Of a stretch of DNA of 64,000 nucleotides, positions 1 through 9,720 are shown piece by piece. Position numbers and translations under genes: made by a program. The stretch comes from Maribacter cobaltidurans (GTDB lineage Bacteria; Bacteroidota; Bacteroidia; Flavobacteriales; Flavobacteriaceae), in the NCBI RefSeq assembly GCF_002269385.1, contig NZ_CP022957.1:1049001-1113000 (forward strand), read 5' to 3'. The notes under the pieces were generated by a model. The model ran no database searches. It was not told where the DNA came from and saw only the letters and a program-made list of their open reading frames with translations. Every line of letters begins with the position of its first letter. Position 1 is the first letter of the stretch.

Positions 1-758
1 CTCTGTTTCTGATTTAATGCTTCCGATTGTACGACCGATTCATACAATCTGTCATACCGCAAAAGTTCAGGATTCAATTCCAAGTTCTTATTCTCGTAAA
101 TTGGATCTTCCAAGGGTATATCGAGTTGCGATACCACATCTACCGATAGACTTTTTTCCTGGTTTCTTAGTCCATTGAAGTTAGCCTTTTCCGCCAAGGC
201 CTTTTGCTCCAAAACATCAATTTGTTGCTGTAATTCATTCTGGCAAATTTGCAAACGCAGTACCTCCACAGCCGAAGCCTTCCCTACCTCAACGGAGGTC
301 AATGCCAATTTTTCATATGTATCCAACAATTGCATGTTTTCCCTTAAAACTATTTGTTTCGCATTTAACACATAGAGTTCATAATAGGATTGAGCTACCG
401 ATAATGCCAACTTTCTTTTGGCTATAGCCAAATCTAAATAATCCGCTTCCGCAAGGGAGTTTGCATAGCTTTCCCTAGCCGTAATCGTTCCAAACCAAGG
501 AAGCATCTGTGCAACGGAAAGTCGGGTACGCTGTGCCCCGGTACGGGTTTCCGGCTCACTTACGAAATAACCAGCACTGATAGATGTGTTGGGCAAGCTC
601 TTAGCTTCCCCCACTTTTTCCTTGGAAATGTTATATCGGAGCTCGTAGGCCTGTATTTCTGGATTGTTTGCTTCTGCCTCTACCAAATAGGATTCCAGAC
701 TTTGCGCATTCAGGGTAAATCCGAACAGTATCAGAAATATAATTAGTATTGTTCTCAT
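1..758 (-). CDS. TolC-family outer membrane efflux protein (partial, 3' end off the window)
   Basis: Reading from ATG at 758 toward base 1 gives about 252 residues with no stop. The protein begins with a signal peptide (MRTILIIFLILFGFTLNAQ) and continues with long alpha-helical, Gln/Glu/Ala/Leu-rich coiled-coil sequence. The pattern EAEANNPEIQAYELR near the start is typical of TolC/OEP channels of metal efflux systems. The channel would sit in the outer membrane and form the exit duct of a tripartite RND pump. Its start codon overlaps the stop of the upstream RND gene (ATGA at 755-758), so the two are translationally coupled. A periplasmic adaptor (CusB type) would be expected further along the minus strand, beyond the window. 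The family is clear; the metal specificity is inferred from the neighbour. Confidence 0.85.
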   Translation of the reverse strand, partial: MRTILIIFLILFGFTLNAQSLESYLVEAEANNPEIQAYELRYNISKEKVGEAKSLPNTSISAGYFVSEPETRTGAQRTRLSVAQMLPWFGTITARESYANSLAEADYLDLAIAKRKLALSVAQSYYELYVLNAKQIVLRENMQLLDTYEKLALTSVEVGKASAVEVLRLQICQNELQQQIDVLEQKALAEKANFNGLRNQEKSLSVDVVSQLDIPLEDPIYENKNLELNPELLRYDRLYESVVQSEALNQKQ

Positions 759-3700
759 TTGTTAGCTCGTTTTAATTGATACTCTTTTTTCCAACTGTAC
801 AGCACAGGTACCAGAAAATAGGAGGTTATATCTATTACCATTCCCCCAAAAATGGGTATGGCCATAGGAATCATAATATCGCTTCCCTTCCCTGTAGAGG
901 TCATGACAGGCAACAAAGCCAAAATAGTGGTAACCGTGGTCATCAAACAAGGCCGAATTCGTTTGTTGGCAGCCTCCAAAGCTGCTGAACGAATCTCCTT
1001 TACATTGTTGGGATTTTCCCTATCAAAAGTCTGCGTCAAGTAGGTGGCCATAACCACCCCATCATCCGTTGCAATTCCGAATAGGGCAATGAACCCGACC
1101 CAGACGGCAACACTCAAATTGATGGTCTTCATGTTGAATAAATCCCGAAGGTTTTCCCCGAACAAGCTAAAATTCAAGAACCAATCCTGTCCGTAAAGCC
1201 AAATCATGATAAATCCACCAGCAAAAGCTACTGCAATACCGGTATACACCATTAAAGATGTGGTGACCGACCTAAATTGAAAGTAAAGTATTAGAAATAT
1301 AATCAACAAGGCCAAGGGAACTACAAAGGACAATGTCTTTTCTGCCCTTAATTGGTTTTCGTAAGTACCCGTAAACCTATAGCTTATACCGCTAGGCACC
1401 TTTAACTCTCCATTATTTATTTTTTCCTGTATTAAAGCCTGTGCATTTTCAACGACATTTACTTCAGCAAAACCGTCCAGCTTATCGAACAGCACATAAC
1501 CTACCAAAAAGGTATCCTCACTTTTAATGACTTGAGGTCCCTTTTCATATTGAATGTCCACCAATTCACCAAGGGGTACAGGACTTCCATTTTCTACAGG
1601 AACATAAATGTTTTTTAGGTCGGTAGGATTATCCCTAAGCTCTCGAGGATACCTGACCCTAACCGAATATCTTTCCCTACCCTCTACCGTTTGTGTCAAG
1701 GGCATACCGCCGACTGCGACTTCAAGAATATTCTGAACATCCATTATGGAGATACCATATCGCGCCAACTGTTCCCTTTTTATATCGATAAGCAAATAGG
1801 GCTTACCAATGATTCGGTCCGCAAATACCGCCTGTTCCTTTACACCTTCAGCCTCCTTAAGGATATCTTCCAACTGCAGACCGAAACTTTCAATTTGCTG
1901 TAAATCCTGTCCTTTGACCTTAATACCCATGGGTGCACGCATGCCGGTCTGTAACATGACCAACCTAGTTTCTATGGGCTGAAGTTTAGGTGCCGAGGTT
2001 ACACCGGGCAATCTGGTGGCGGATACAATTGCATTCCATATATCGTCCGGAGTATTAATTTCCGGTCTCCAGTTTCTAAAATAATCCCCATTGCTATCTT
2101 CAATCAAATCCTCTCGAGATACCGTTTCAGCCAGTTGGGTAGCATCATACTTGCCGTTATTGTCTATAGGATTGTTCGGGTTAATATGCAGCTTTCCATT
2201 TTCCAAAATGAAAAGTCCGTCCGTGTTTACTTTATACCTTTGCCTTTTACCCTCGGTATTTCGCATAAACTCCGACTTGTATTGAATGACGTTTTCGTAC
2301 ATGGAGAGCGGTGCAGGATCCAAAGCCGATTCGGTCCTCCCTGCTTTTCCTACCACAGTCTCCACCTCGGGAATGTTGGCCACCACCATATCCAACTGTT
2401 GCAAAACACGTTTGTTTTCAGCCACTCCTGCGTGCGGTAGAGAAGTAGGCATCAAAAGGAAGGTACCTTCGTTAAGTGATGGCATAAATTCCTTGCCTGT
2501 ATTTCTCATAATCCATATTCCCAAGATCAATACGGTAGAAGGAATTAATATAAAAAGTCCTTTATTTTCAAGCGCCCACTGTAGGATTTTGGAATAGTAT
2601 TTTTTGAATAAAGAGAAAATCCCCAATAGACCAAAGCAGATAATCGCAACGAAAATGAAATTTATGACCAATCCCCGATCAAAGCCCAAGGGCCTCCAAT
2701 ATTCCGCAAGGAGAATAACAATAACCAAAACGGAAATACCAATGTTTGCCAATTTTTTTAGAAACCGATACCTGATAACGATTTATGGAAAACCTGAAAT
2801 TTTCTATAGCCTTAAAACCAAACCATAACCCTAAGAATCCGAAGGCGACCAAGGCCGAGCCCAACCAAAAACCAAAAATTATAGCCAAAACCCCCGAAGC
2901 TATAAGAGCATAGTTCCAAACTTTGCGGAATGGCAATTGTCTTTTTGATTTTTTAAAAAGGAATGCAGCAAAGGGAGGAATCAAAAACAAGGCGATTACT
3001 AGAGAGGCGGATAAAGCCATGGTTTTGGTAAAGGCCAAGGGCCGAAACAATTTACCTTCCGCACCTATCATGGTAAAAACAGGGATAAAACTTATAATGG
3101 TCGTCAACACCGCTGTAAGGATAGCTCCCGAAACTTCTGAAGTCGCATTGTAGACGATTTCATTCGTTGTGAGGTGACTTCCATCCTCCCGAATTCTCAG
3201 CTTTTCATCCTCCAAATGCCGTATCATATTTTCCGCCAATATGACCCCAACATCGACCATGGTTCCTATAGCAATGGCAATACCGGATAATGCTACGATA
3301 TTGGCATCCACATCAAATAATTTCATGGTGATAAAAACCATAAGAATGGCCACGGGTAACAGTGCAGATATAAGCAGCGATGCCCTTAGGTTAAAAACCA
3401 TAACGATGATTACCAAAATGGTAATGAGCACCTCCAAGGTCAGGGCTTCGTTTAAAGTACCCAAGGTTTCCTGAATCAGTTCCGTACGGTCATAGAAAGG
3501 CACAATGGTCAATTGCGAGGTACGTCCGTCAGCTAAAACTTTAGACGGCAGTCCGCCACTCAATTCCATAATCTTGTCCTTCACGTTTGTAATGACTTCC
3601 AAAGGATTGGCACCATATCTGGCTACAACAACACCGCCAACGACCTCTGCTCCCTCCTTGTCCAATATGCCCCGTCGGCTTGCGGGTCCTAAATGTACCT

Positions 3701-4540
3701 TGGCAATATCCTTGATACGAATGGATGTAAAGTCTTCAGATGCAACTACCGCATTTTCAATATCCGCTAGGGATTTTATATATCCCAGTCCCCGAATTAG
3801 ATATTCGACCTGGTTCATTTCCAAAGTTTGGGCTCCTAAATCTTGATTGCTCTGCTTTACGGCCTTCACAACATCTGTAAGTCCAATACCATACTGTCGC
3901 ATCAATTCCGGGTCAACATCCACTTGATATTCCTGAACATACCCACCAATGGAAGCCACTTCTGAAACCCCACCAGCAGCCGACAATCCATATTTTACAT
4001 AGTAATCCTGTATGCTTCGTAGTTCCTGTAAATCCCATCCGCCGGTGACATTGCCTTCTTCGTCCCTACCTTCCAAGGTATACCAGAATATCTGTCCCAA
4101 TCCGGTAGCATCCGGACCTAATGTAGGGGTTACCCCTTCCGGCAACAATCCATTTGGCAGCGAATTGAGCTTTTCCAGAATTCTACTGCGGGACCAATAG
4201 AACTCTACCTCTTCCTCAAAAATGATATAGATACTGGAAAACCCAAACATGGAAGAGCTGCGAACAGTTCTAACTCCGGGAATACCCAACAAGGAACTCG
4301 TTAAAGGGTAGGTAATCTGATCCTCTATATCCTGTGGAGAGCGACCTTCCCATTTCGTAAAAACAATCTGTTGATTTTCACCAATATCCGGAATAGCATC
4401 AACTGCAACCGGATCGGTTGGTAAAATTCCAATATTCCAATTGAACGGGGCGTTTACTATACCCCATCCTACAAATAGGAGGAGCATGAGAACCGCAATC
4501 AGTTTGTTTTCTATAAGGTATTTATGCCTTTATTCAGCAT
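755..4540 (-). pseudogene. CusA/CzcA-family heavy-metal RND efflux permease, broken by two frameshifts
   Basis: An inner-membrane proton-driven RND pump (heavy-metal HME subfamily), about 1,260 residues if intact, lies here as two overlapping frames. The N-terminal half occupies 4487-2679 and the C-terminal half 2752-755. They join cleanly if one base is removed from the seven-A run (T7 on plus, 2753-2759), turning SKKIGK into SKKLANIG. A second lesion lies at the 5' end. ATG at 4540 opens MLNKGI, but the frame fails near 4521-4523; adding one A restores MLNKGIKYLIENKL running into MLLLFVGWG. Without it the first ATG in the long frame is at 4487, inside transmembrane helix 1. Conserved RND features remain, such as the porter-domain text DAIPDIGENQ and the TM4 segment IAIGTMVDVGVILAEN. 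Either this is a decaying gene or both sites are sequencing errors. No other large gene in the window shows such lesions. Confidence 0.85.
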
Positions 4541-4646
4541 ATACTTTGATAATTAGACAGTTAAACATTTTCAAGTCTTGAAATAGTTTATAACAAAACA
4601 TGCCTGGAAACCATTAGTTAACAGGGAAAAATTAAATGCCTAAAAA

Positions 4647-5033
4647 TCAAATTAGGAAGGTCTGGTCTAGAACCTGGACATCCCTGATCAAGGGAGGAGG
4701 GGAATAATCCTTAAAATGTACTTTTTCTTGATGCCTGTTTTCAAATAAACAGGAATAAGTATATACGAAGGAGGTAATAAACAACTGTTTATCAAAAGAC
4801 AATTGATAGAAGGAAATTTGTAAGTCGTCATGACCCGTAACAGCAAGTTCCACATCGGAACAGCAATCCATTTTCATTTCCATCATAGGACAACTAGACG
4901 TTTCATGGGAAATCTGTGGTTGCATCATACAACGTTCCACGTCTCCAGAAAGGCTAAAATCTATAAGATGGTCTCCACAATAATGCATGTCTACCGAGAA
5001 CGATGTCGTGGTAAACAGCACTAAAAGTGCCAT
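4647..5033 (-). CDS. HYC_CC_PP family protein (possibly truncated by a nonsense codon)
   Basis: A 128-residue protein carrying the three signatures that name this Bacteroidota family: HYC near the start (DMHYCGDH), CC in the middle (DCCSD) and PP near the end (YSPPPL), plus a Met/Cys-rich stretch (CPMMEMKMDCC) suited to soft-metal binding. Members usually lie next to CusA-type copper/silver pumps, as here. The usual start would be ATG at 5069, giving MKDIFQ, but the next codon (5051-5049) is TAA. Reading through gives IVSIT and then the Met at 5033. Starting at 5033 shortens the hydrophobic export signal. The expected residue at the stop is probably Lys (AAA), one base away. The function of the family is unknown; a periplasmic metal-binding role is inferred. 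Confidence 0.75.
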   Translation of the reverse strand: MALLVLFTTTSFSVDMHYCGDHLIDFSLSGDVERCMMQPQISHETSSCPMMEMKMDCCSDVELAVTGHDDLQISFYQLSFDKQLFITSFVYTYSCLFENRHQEKVHFKDYSPPPLIRDVQVLDQTFLI

Positions 5034-5322
5034 GGTAATAGATACTATTTATTGGAAGATGTCCTTCATTGCCCTTCAAAAATACAAAATAAACAAATTG
5101 TATTACTGTAAAGTCTTTGATTCTAATTTAATAGTACTGGAATAACGCAGATTTCAAGATGATATTTGATAATCAATCAAATGAAAATACGGCTTATAGA
5201 GGTTCTTCTTTTTTTATTAGCAAAAAAACGCCCAAGAAGATGAAGAAAAATCTATTTTTTAGACTAAAATAATTAATTCGAAAATGCAGTAACTTAAAGG
5301 GCTTTAATATATACTATTTGAT

Positions 5323-7059
5323 ATGAATTTTAAACCCAACCAATATAAACTCCTTAAAAGATTTTTTATAGGGTTTGGGAGCCTTTTACTTTCTTCGATT
5401 TGCTTACTTGGATGTAATTCTGAAACAAAACCTGAATCTGAAGAGAAAGCGGGGCGGCCCAATATTGTGTTTATCATGTCGGACGACCATGCCTATCAAG
5501 CTATTTCTGCGTATGACAATAGCTTGATCGAGACACCCAACATTGATAGGATTGCCAAAATGGGCATGTTATTTACCAATGCCAGTGTTACCAATTCTAT
5601 TTGTGCTCCTTCTAGAGCTACTATTTTAACCGGAAAGCACTCCCATATAAATGGCAAGATTGACAATGTCTCCCCTTTCGACACTACTAATGTCACCTTT
5701 CCACAACTATTGCAAAAGGCGGGTTACCAAACCGCCATGTTTGGTAAGTTACATTTTGGAAACAACCCAAAAGGTTTTGACCAGTTCAAAATATTACCGG
5801 GCCAGGGTTCTTATTACAATCCAGATTTTATCACAAAAAATGAAGGTGAAATCAACGTAAAGGGATATGTAACAGATATTGTAACGGACATGACCCTAGA
5901 ATGGCTGGAAAATGAACGTAAAAAAGATTCGCCCTTTATGCTCATGTACCTGCATAAAGCCCCACACCGGTCCTGGTTGATGGCGGAACGACATATGGAG
6001 GAATACACGAATAAAACTTTTCCAGAACCCAAAACCTTGTTCGATGACCATGAAGGAATGCCCGCGGCTAAGGTGGCCGAAATGAAAATAGACGGCGATA
6101 TGGGTTGGGCGGCCGACAGCAAGCTCTATCCTGAAGTTATGGATCAATTAGGGTTGGAAGAACAAATTGGTTTTGACAAGCGCAGATACGAAATGACGGT
6201 TGGAAGATTAGACTCCACCCAAAAAGCAAATTTTGATACATACTACAGAAAAGTTGCGGAAGATTTCATTGAACAATATCCAAGCATGACAGAAAAGGAT
6301 ATTGCCAAATGGCGCTATCAAAGATATATGCAGGATTATTTGGGGACTATCAAATCTGTCGATGAGAACGTGGGTCGGGTTTTGGATTATTTAGAAGCCA
6401 ATAACATGATGGACAACACGATTATTGTGTATACGTCCGATCAAGGTTTTTACCTTGGGGAACATGGCTGGTTCGACAAAAGATTCGTGTACGACGAAAG
6501 TCTTAAAACGCCGCTTTTGGTTTCTTGGCCAAATCGGGTAAAAGCCGGAAGTGTATCCGATGAACTTGTCCAGAACCTGGATTTTGCCGAAACATTCTTG
6601 GACGTGGCCGGCGTAGAACAACCCGAGGACATGCAGGGAAAGAGTTTGGTTCCCGTTCTTACCGGTGATATGGAAAATTGGAACAGGGATGCCGTTTACT
6701 ATCACTATTACGAACATCCTTCCGAGCACAATGTCAACAGGCATTATGCAGCGATTACCAAGGACTATAAATTGATTCATTATTATTTCGATATGGACTA
6801 TTGGGAATTGATCAATAGAAAAAAAGACCCTTTGGAACAGCACAATTATTATGATGATCCGGCCTATGCAGAAATACAAAAGGATCTGCACCAAAAATTG
6901 GATGCCTTACGTGAACAATATGGTGACTCTGAAGCACTCAGTCAAAAGTATATAGACGAATTTATGCCACTCGCAAAAGAGGGTAAAGTATATGGCGTTG
7001 AAGATGATATTTTGAAGCCTATGGTAGAAAAATGGGAAAGTTCAAAGAAAGAAGATTGA
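5323..7059 (+). CDS. Family S1 sulfatase, lipoprotein
   Basis: A 578-residue formylglycine-dependent sulfatase. It has a lipoprotein signal peptide with lipobox ending at Cys31 (CLLGC). The alkaline-phosphatase/sulfatase fold begins at residue 46 (PNIVFIMSDD), with metal-binding Asp54-Asp55. The maturation motif C-x-P-S-R is at 94-98 (CAPSR), so Cys94 would become formylglycine. A second metal site is seen in YTSDQGFYLGEHGW. The overall look resembles S1 enzymes acting on sulfated glycans, and perhaps the S1_11 group, but the subfamily is not certain. It is transcribed alone on the plus strand, convergent with the L-fucose operon, and ends in a clear terminator. The context suggests removal of sulfate from a fucose-containing polysaccharide such as fucoidan, at the cell surface or in the periplasm. 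An anaerobic or FGE-type maturase must be elsewhere. Confidence 0.9.
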   Translation: MNFKPNQYKLLKRFFIGFGSLLLSSICLLGCNSETKPESEEKAGRPNIVFIMSDDHAYQAISAYDNSLIETPNIDRIAKMGMLFTNASVTNSICAPSRATILTGKHSHINGKIDNVSPFDTTNVTFPQLLQKAGYQTAMFGKLHFGNNPKGFDQFKILPGQGSYYNPDFITKNEGEINVKGYVTDIVTDMTLEWLENERKKDSPFMLMYLHKAPHRSWLMAERHMEEYTNKTFPEPKTLFDDHEGMPAAKVAEMKIDGDMGWAADSKLYPEVMDQLGLEEQIGFDKRRYEMTVGRLDSTQKANFDTYYRKVAEDFIEQYPSMTEKDIAKWRYQRYMQDYLGTIKSVDENVGRVLDYLEANNMMDNTIIVYTSDQGFYLGEHGWFDKRFVYDESLKTPLLVSWPNRVKAGSVSDELVQNLDFAETFLDVAGVEQPEDMQGKSLVPVLTGDMENWNRDAVYYHYYEHPSEHNVNRHYAAITKDYKLIHYYFDMDYWELINRKKDPLEQHNYYDDPAYAEIQKDLHQKLDALREQYGDSEALSQKYIDEFMPLAKEGKVYGVEDDILKPMVEKWESSKKED

Positions 7060-7102
7060 TAGTTTCAAAGGACTGAATATCCTTTTCTCGTTTAAATATG
7101 CG

Positions 7103-7129
7103 AAAGCCTACCGTTAAAGGTAGGCTTTT
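7103..7129 (+). terminator. Rho-independent terminator after the sulfatase
   Basis: A perfect 10-bp inverted repeat (AAAGCCTACC at 7103-7112 and GGTAGGCTTT at 7119-7128) with a six-base loop is followed by TTTT, 44 bases after the sulfatase stop. It may also act on the convergent fucose operon, although the U-tract is weaker in that direction. Confidence 0.85.
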
Positions 7130-7229
7130 GAATTACCGTACTAGTCTTTGTTTTGACATCTAGCCATTACCGTATAGCATTAGGCGCCATAAACAAATCC
7201 GTTATTTAAGAAACCCATTTAAACAGGTG

Positions 7230-7577
7230 TCAACGCAATTTAAAAATACATTCTGTGGCCACCCACTTTTCACCTTCCAATGCGGAGGGTAATGCTTGCT
7301 GAAATTTCCACATCAACTGTTCCCATTCTTGAACTTTTGGATTCCCTTCGTCCATTTTTCTCTTTCGTTCTGGACTAAAGGTATCGTCTACTTCTACAAT
7401 CATAAACAAGTGATTTTCCACCAAATAGATTTCCATATCCACAATACCGGCAGCTTTAATGCTATCCGTAATTTCTGGCCAAACTTTGCCTTCCGAATGA
7501 TATTCCCGGTATTGTGCTATTATTTTTGAATCCTTTACCAAATCACAGGCATAACAAAAACGTCTCGTAGTTTTCAT
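7230..7577 (-). CDS. L-rhamnose/L-fucose mutarotase (RhaM family, DUF718)
   Basis: A 115-residue cytoplasmic protein of the RhaM fold, a dimeric alpha/beta barrel that interconverts alpha and beta anomers of 6-deoxysugars. Recognisable elements are the N-terminal FCYACDLV strand, the conserved Y-x2-H-x5-WPE pattern (YREYHSEGKVWPE, His27 the likely catalytic residue) and the C-terminal WxxLMWKFQQALP helix. It is the last gene of the operon, three bases after the FucP permease stop. In this setting it most likely supplies the L-fucose anomer used by the SDR dehydrogenase rather than acting on rhamnose. No rhamnose isomerase or kinase is present nearby. Confidence 0.85.
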   Translation of the reverse strand: MKTTRRFCYACDLVKDSKIIAQYREYHSEGKVWPEITDSIKAAGIVDMEIYLVENHLFMIVEVDDTFSPERKRKMDEGNPKVQEWEQLMWKFQQALPSALEGEKWVATECIFKLR

Positions 7578-7580
7578 TGA

Positions 7581-8900
7581 TTAAATGTTATATTTTGCGT
7601 ATACGTTTCGGGCATAAATCGCTACCAAAACAAAACAGCCCAACGGTAATATAAAGGAGAAGTTAACTTCAGGCACACCTAATATATTGACATCGGTATA
7701 ACCGGTTCCGCCCAAATCCAAAATAAGACCTTGCAATGTTGGCATTAACGCACCTCCCACTATTGCCATGACCAAAAATGCAGCCCCGAACTTGGAATCA
7801 TCACCCTGCCCATCCAATGCAATTCCATAAATGGTTGGAAACATTATTGACATAAAAAAAGAGATTCCTACCAGGGCATAAAGTCCAACTATTCCCGGAA
7901 CAAATATGGTGACCAAGGTGCATATCGAAGCACCTAAAGCAAAAAAGAACAACAATTTACCGGGTCTTATAGAACGAAGCATTGCCGTGCCCACCCATCT
8001 ACCGGACAAAAAGATGACCAATGCCGCAATGCCATAATTGACTGCACTGGCGTTGTCTATACCAAAAGATTCGGCATATTGATAAAGATACGTCCAGCAC
8101 ATTATTTGGGCGCCTACATAGAAGGCCTGTGCCACAACGCCTCCAACAAATTTTTTGGATTTGAACAATCTTTTAATGGAGTCCCCAATGGCTACTTTTC
8201 CTTCCTGTCTTTCATTATGTGGCATTTTCATGGCAGCTATAATCACAAAAAAAGCGATTACAACTAAACCCAGAATAACATAGGGATTCCTAATTACGGA
8301 TAAATCAGAGGTTCTTACCAATTCTTTGGCACTTTCAGTCAATGTACCATAAACGGGTTCTCCATTGGGTAATAAATCATCCGATTGAAGTGCGGCCAAA
8401 ATGAATTTTTGTGCTACCACAAGTCCCAACAGGGCACCAACGGGATTAAAAGCCTGTGCCAGATTTAAACGTCTGGTTGCCGTTTCTTCCGATCCCATGG
8501 ACAGAATATAAGGGTTGGCCGTTGTCTCCAAAAAAGCTAGACCAAAAGTAAGAATGTACAATGCCGCTAGAAAAAATCCGAATTGCTCATAGGCTGTAGC
8601 AGGATAAAAGAGAAGTGCCCCAATAGCATAAAGGGCCAAACCCATTAGAATTCCCTTTTTATAGGAATACCGGTTCACGAAAATAGCAGCGGGTAGTGCC
8701 ATGGTAAAGTACCCTCCATAGAAAGCCAATTGCACCAAGGAGGCTTGAAAATTATCCAGTTCCAGCACCTTTTTGAATGCGGAAACCATTGGATTTGTAA
8801 TATCATTGGCAAAGCCCCAAAGCGCAAAAAGTGAGGTTATTAAAATAAAAGGAACTAAAATGGTCCTTCTTACTAATGGAGTGGTATTTTTCTTGGTCAT
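7581..8900 (-). CDS. fucP: L-fucose:H+ symporter (FucP-type MFS permease)
   Basis: A 12-helix major facilitator protein of about 439 residues. The text FALWGFANDITNPMVSAFKK near the N terminus and AFLETTANPYILSMGSEETATRRLNLAQAFNPVGALLG at mid-protein are hallmarks of the FucP/GluP subfamily (quoted in part: the Asp/Asn of the first motif and the ETTANPY box are the key ones). It imports L-fucose across the inner membrane by proton symport. I place the start at ATG 8900 (MTKKN), because the longer frame would run into the upstream SDR gene, whose stop is at 8920. It sits fourth in a tight operon with the fucose dehydrogenase, lactonase and Zn-dehydrogenase, which supports fucose as the substrate. 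Confidence 0.9.
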   Translation of the reverse strand: MTKKNTTPLVRRTILVPFILITSLFALWGFANDITNPMVSAFKKVLELDNFQASLVQLAFYGGYFTMALPAAIFVNRYSYKKGILMGLALYAIGALLFYPATAYEQFGFFLAALYILTFGLAFLETTANPYILSMGSEETATRRLNLAQAFNPVGALLGLVVAQKFILAALQSDDLLPNGEPVYGTLTESAKELVRTSDLSVIRNPYVILGLVVIAFFVIIAAMKMPHNERQEGKVAIGDSIKRLFKSKKFVGGVVAQAFYVGAQIMCWTYLYQYAESFGIDNASAVNYGIAALVIFLSGRWVGTAMLRSIRPGKLLFFFALGASICTLVTIFVPGIVGLYALVGISFFMSIMFPTIYGIALDGQGDDSKFGAAFLVMAIVGGALMPTLQGLILDLGGTGYTDVNILGVPEVNFSFILPLGCFVLVAIYARNVYAKYNI

Positions 8901-8919
8901 GGTTATCGAGTTGGTTATA

Positions 8920-9714
8920 TCATTTTGAAGGAAGCAGGGCTCTGTCCAAATGGACATATCCCCCATCGACAAAAACAAATTGACCCGTGGTATGCGAGGA
9001 TTTGTCCGAAATTACAAAGAGGGCGGTATTTGCTATCTCTTCCGGTGTAGTCATTCTTGACTCCAATGGAATCGTATTTTTTATGGAATTCAATTTCTCG
9101 GTTCCATTTTCCAGTGATTCTATCCATGTTTCATAAGCCGGGGTATAGCATTCTGCTATAATCAGCGCATTACTTCTTATACCATAGCCGATTAGATCGA
9201 CCGCCCATTCCCTCGTTAGGCCCAACACACCACCTTTGGCAGCCGCATATCCGGAAGTTCCTCCTTGCCCAGTCAATGCCACTTTGGAACCAATATTCAA
9301 AATAGCGCCCTTACTCCTTTTTAGGAGTGGAAGGGCAAATTTGACAACCGCAAAAAAACTGACCAAATTTAGGCGAAGGGAATCCATAAAATCATCGATG
9401 GAACCTTCCAATGAAGCACCGTCATTGACCCCTACATTATTTATTACAGCATCAATCCTACCATATTTTTTTGAAATCTTGGTTATGGCCTCCTCAATTT
9501 GTGAAACATCGGTTAAATCGGTCTGATAAAAAGAGGACTCCGGATGAATTTTCTGAAGTTGTTTTTCATATTCGACCCCCCGTTTATTTCTATCTATCAA
9601 AACCGGAATAGCTCCCTCATTGGCCAACGAAAAAATAATGGCATGCCCAATACTTCCTTCCATTCCCGCAGAACCTGTGACTACAACAACTTTATTTTTA
9701 AGATTTAAATCCAT
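8920..9714 (-). CDS. SDR-family L-fucose dehydrogenase (probable)
   Basis: A 264-residue classical short-chain dehydrogenase. The Rossmann glycine motif is TGSAGMEGSIG (13-23), the NNVG structural motif is at 92-95, catalytic Ser143 lies in NIGSK, and Tyr156/Lys160 form YAAAK. There is no signal peptide, so it is cytoplasmic. SDRs in operons with FucP, an amidohydrolase lactonase and a mutarotase oxidise L-fucose to L-fucono-1,5-lactone, the first step of the non-phosphorylating route to pyruvate and lactate. An alternative is the 2-keto-3-deoxy-L-fuconate dehydrogenase step, which is also done by SDRs in Xanthomonas-type pathways. The sequence alone does not separate the two. It lies six bases after the lactonase stop. 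Confidence 0.75.
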   Translation of the reverse strand: MDLNLKNKVVVVTGSAGMEGSIGHAIIFSLANEGAIPVLIDRNKRGVEYEKQLQKIHPESSFYQTDLTDVSQIEEAITKISKKYGRIDAVINNVGVNDGASLEGSIDDFMDSLRLNLVSFFAVVKFALPLLKRSKGAILNIGSKVALTGQGGTSGYAAAKGGVLGLTREWAVDLIGYGIRSNALIIAECYTPAYETWIESLENGTEKLNSIKNTIPLESRMTTPEEIANTALFVISDKSSHTTGQFVFVDGGYVHLDRALLPSK

Positions 9715-9720
9715 ACGACA

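Noticed and set aside
755..4487. Two separate RND subunits encoded by overlapping genes
   Set aside because: The two halves are consecutive parts of one CusA protein and join after removing one base from a homopolymer.
6391..6894. 167-codon open frame on the minus strand inside the sulfatase
   Set aside because: Antisense shadow of a well-supported sulfatase; its protein has no family features.
8901..8978. Longer N terminus for the FucP permease
   Set aside because: It would extend past the SDR stop and adds a stretch unlike FucP. The Met at 8900 gives the family-typical start.
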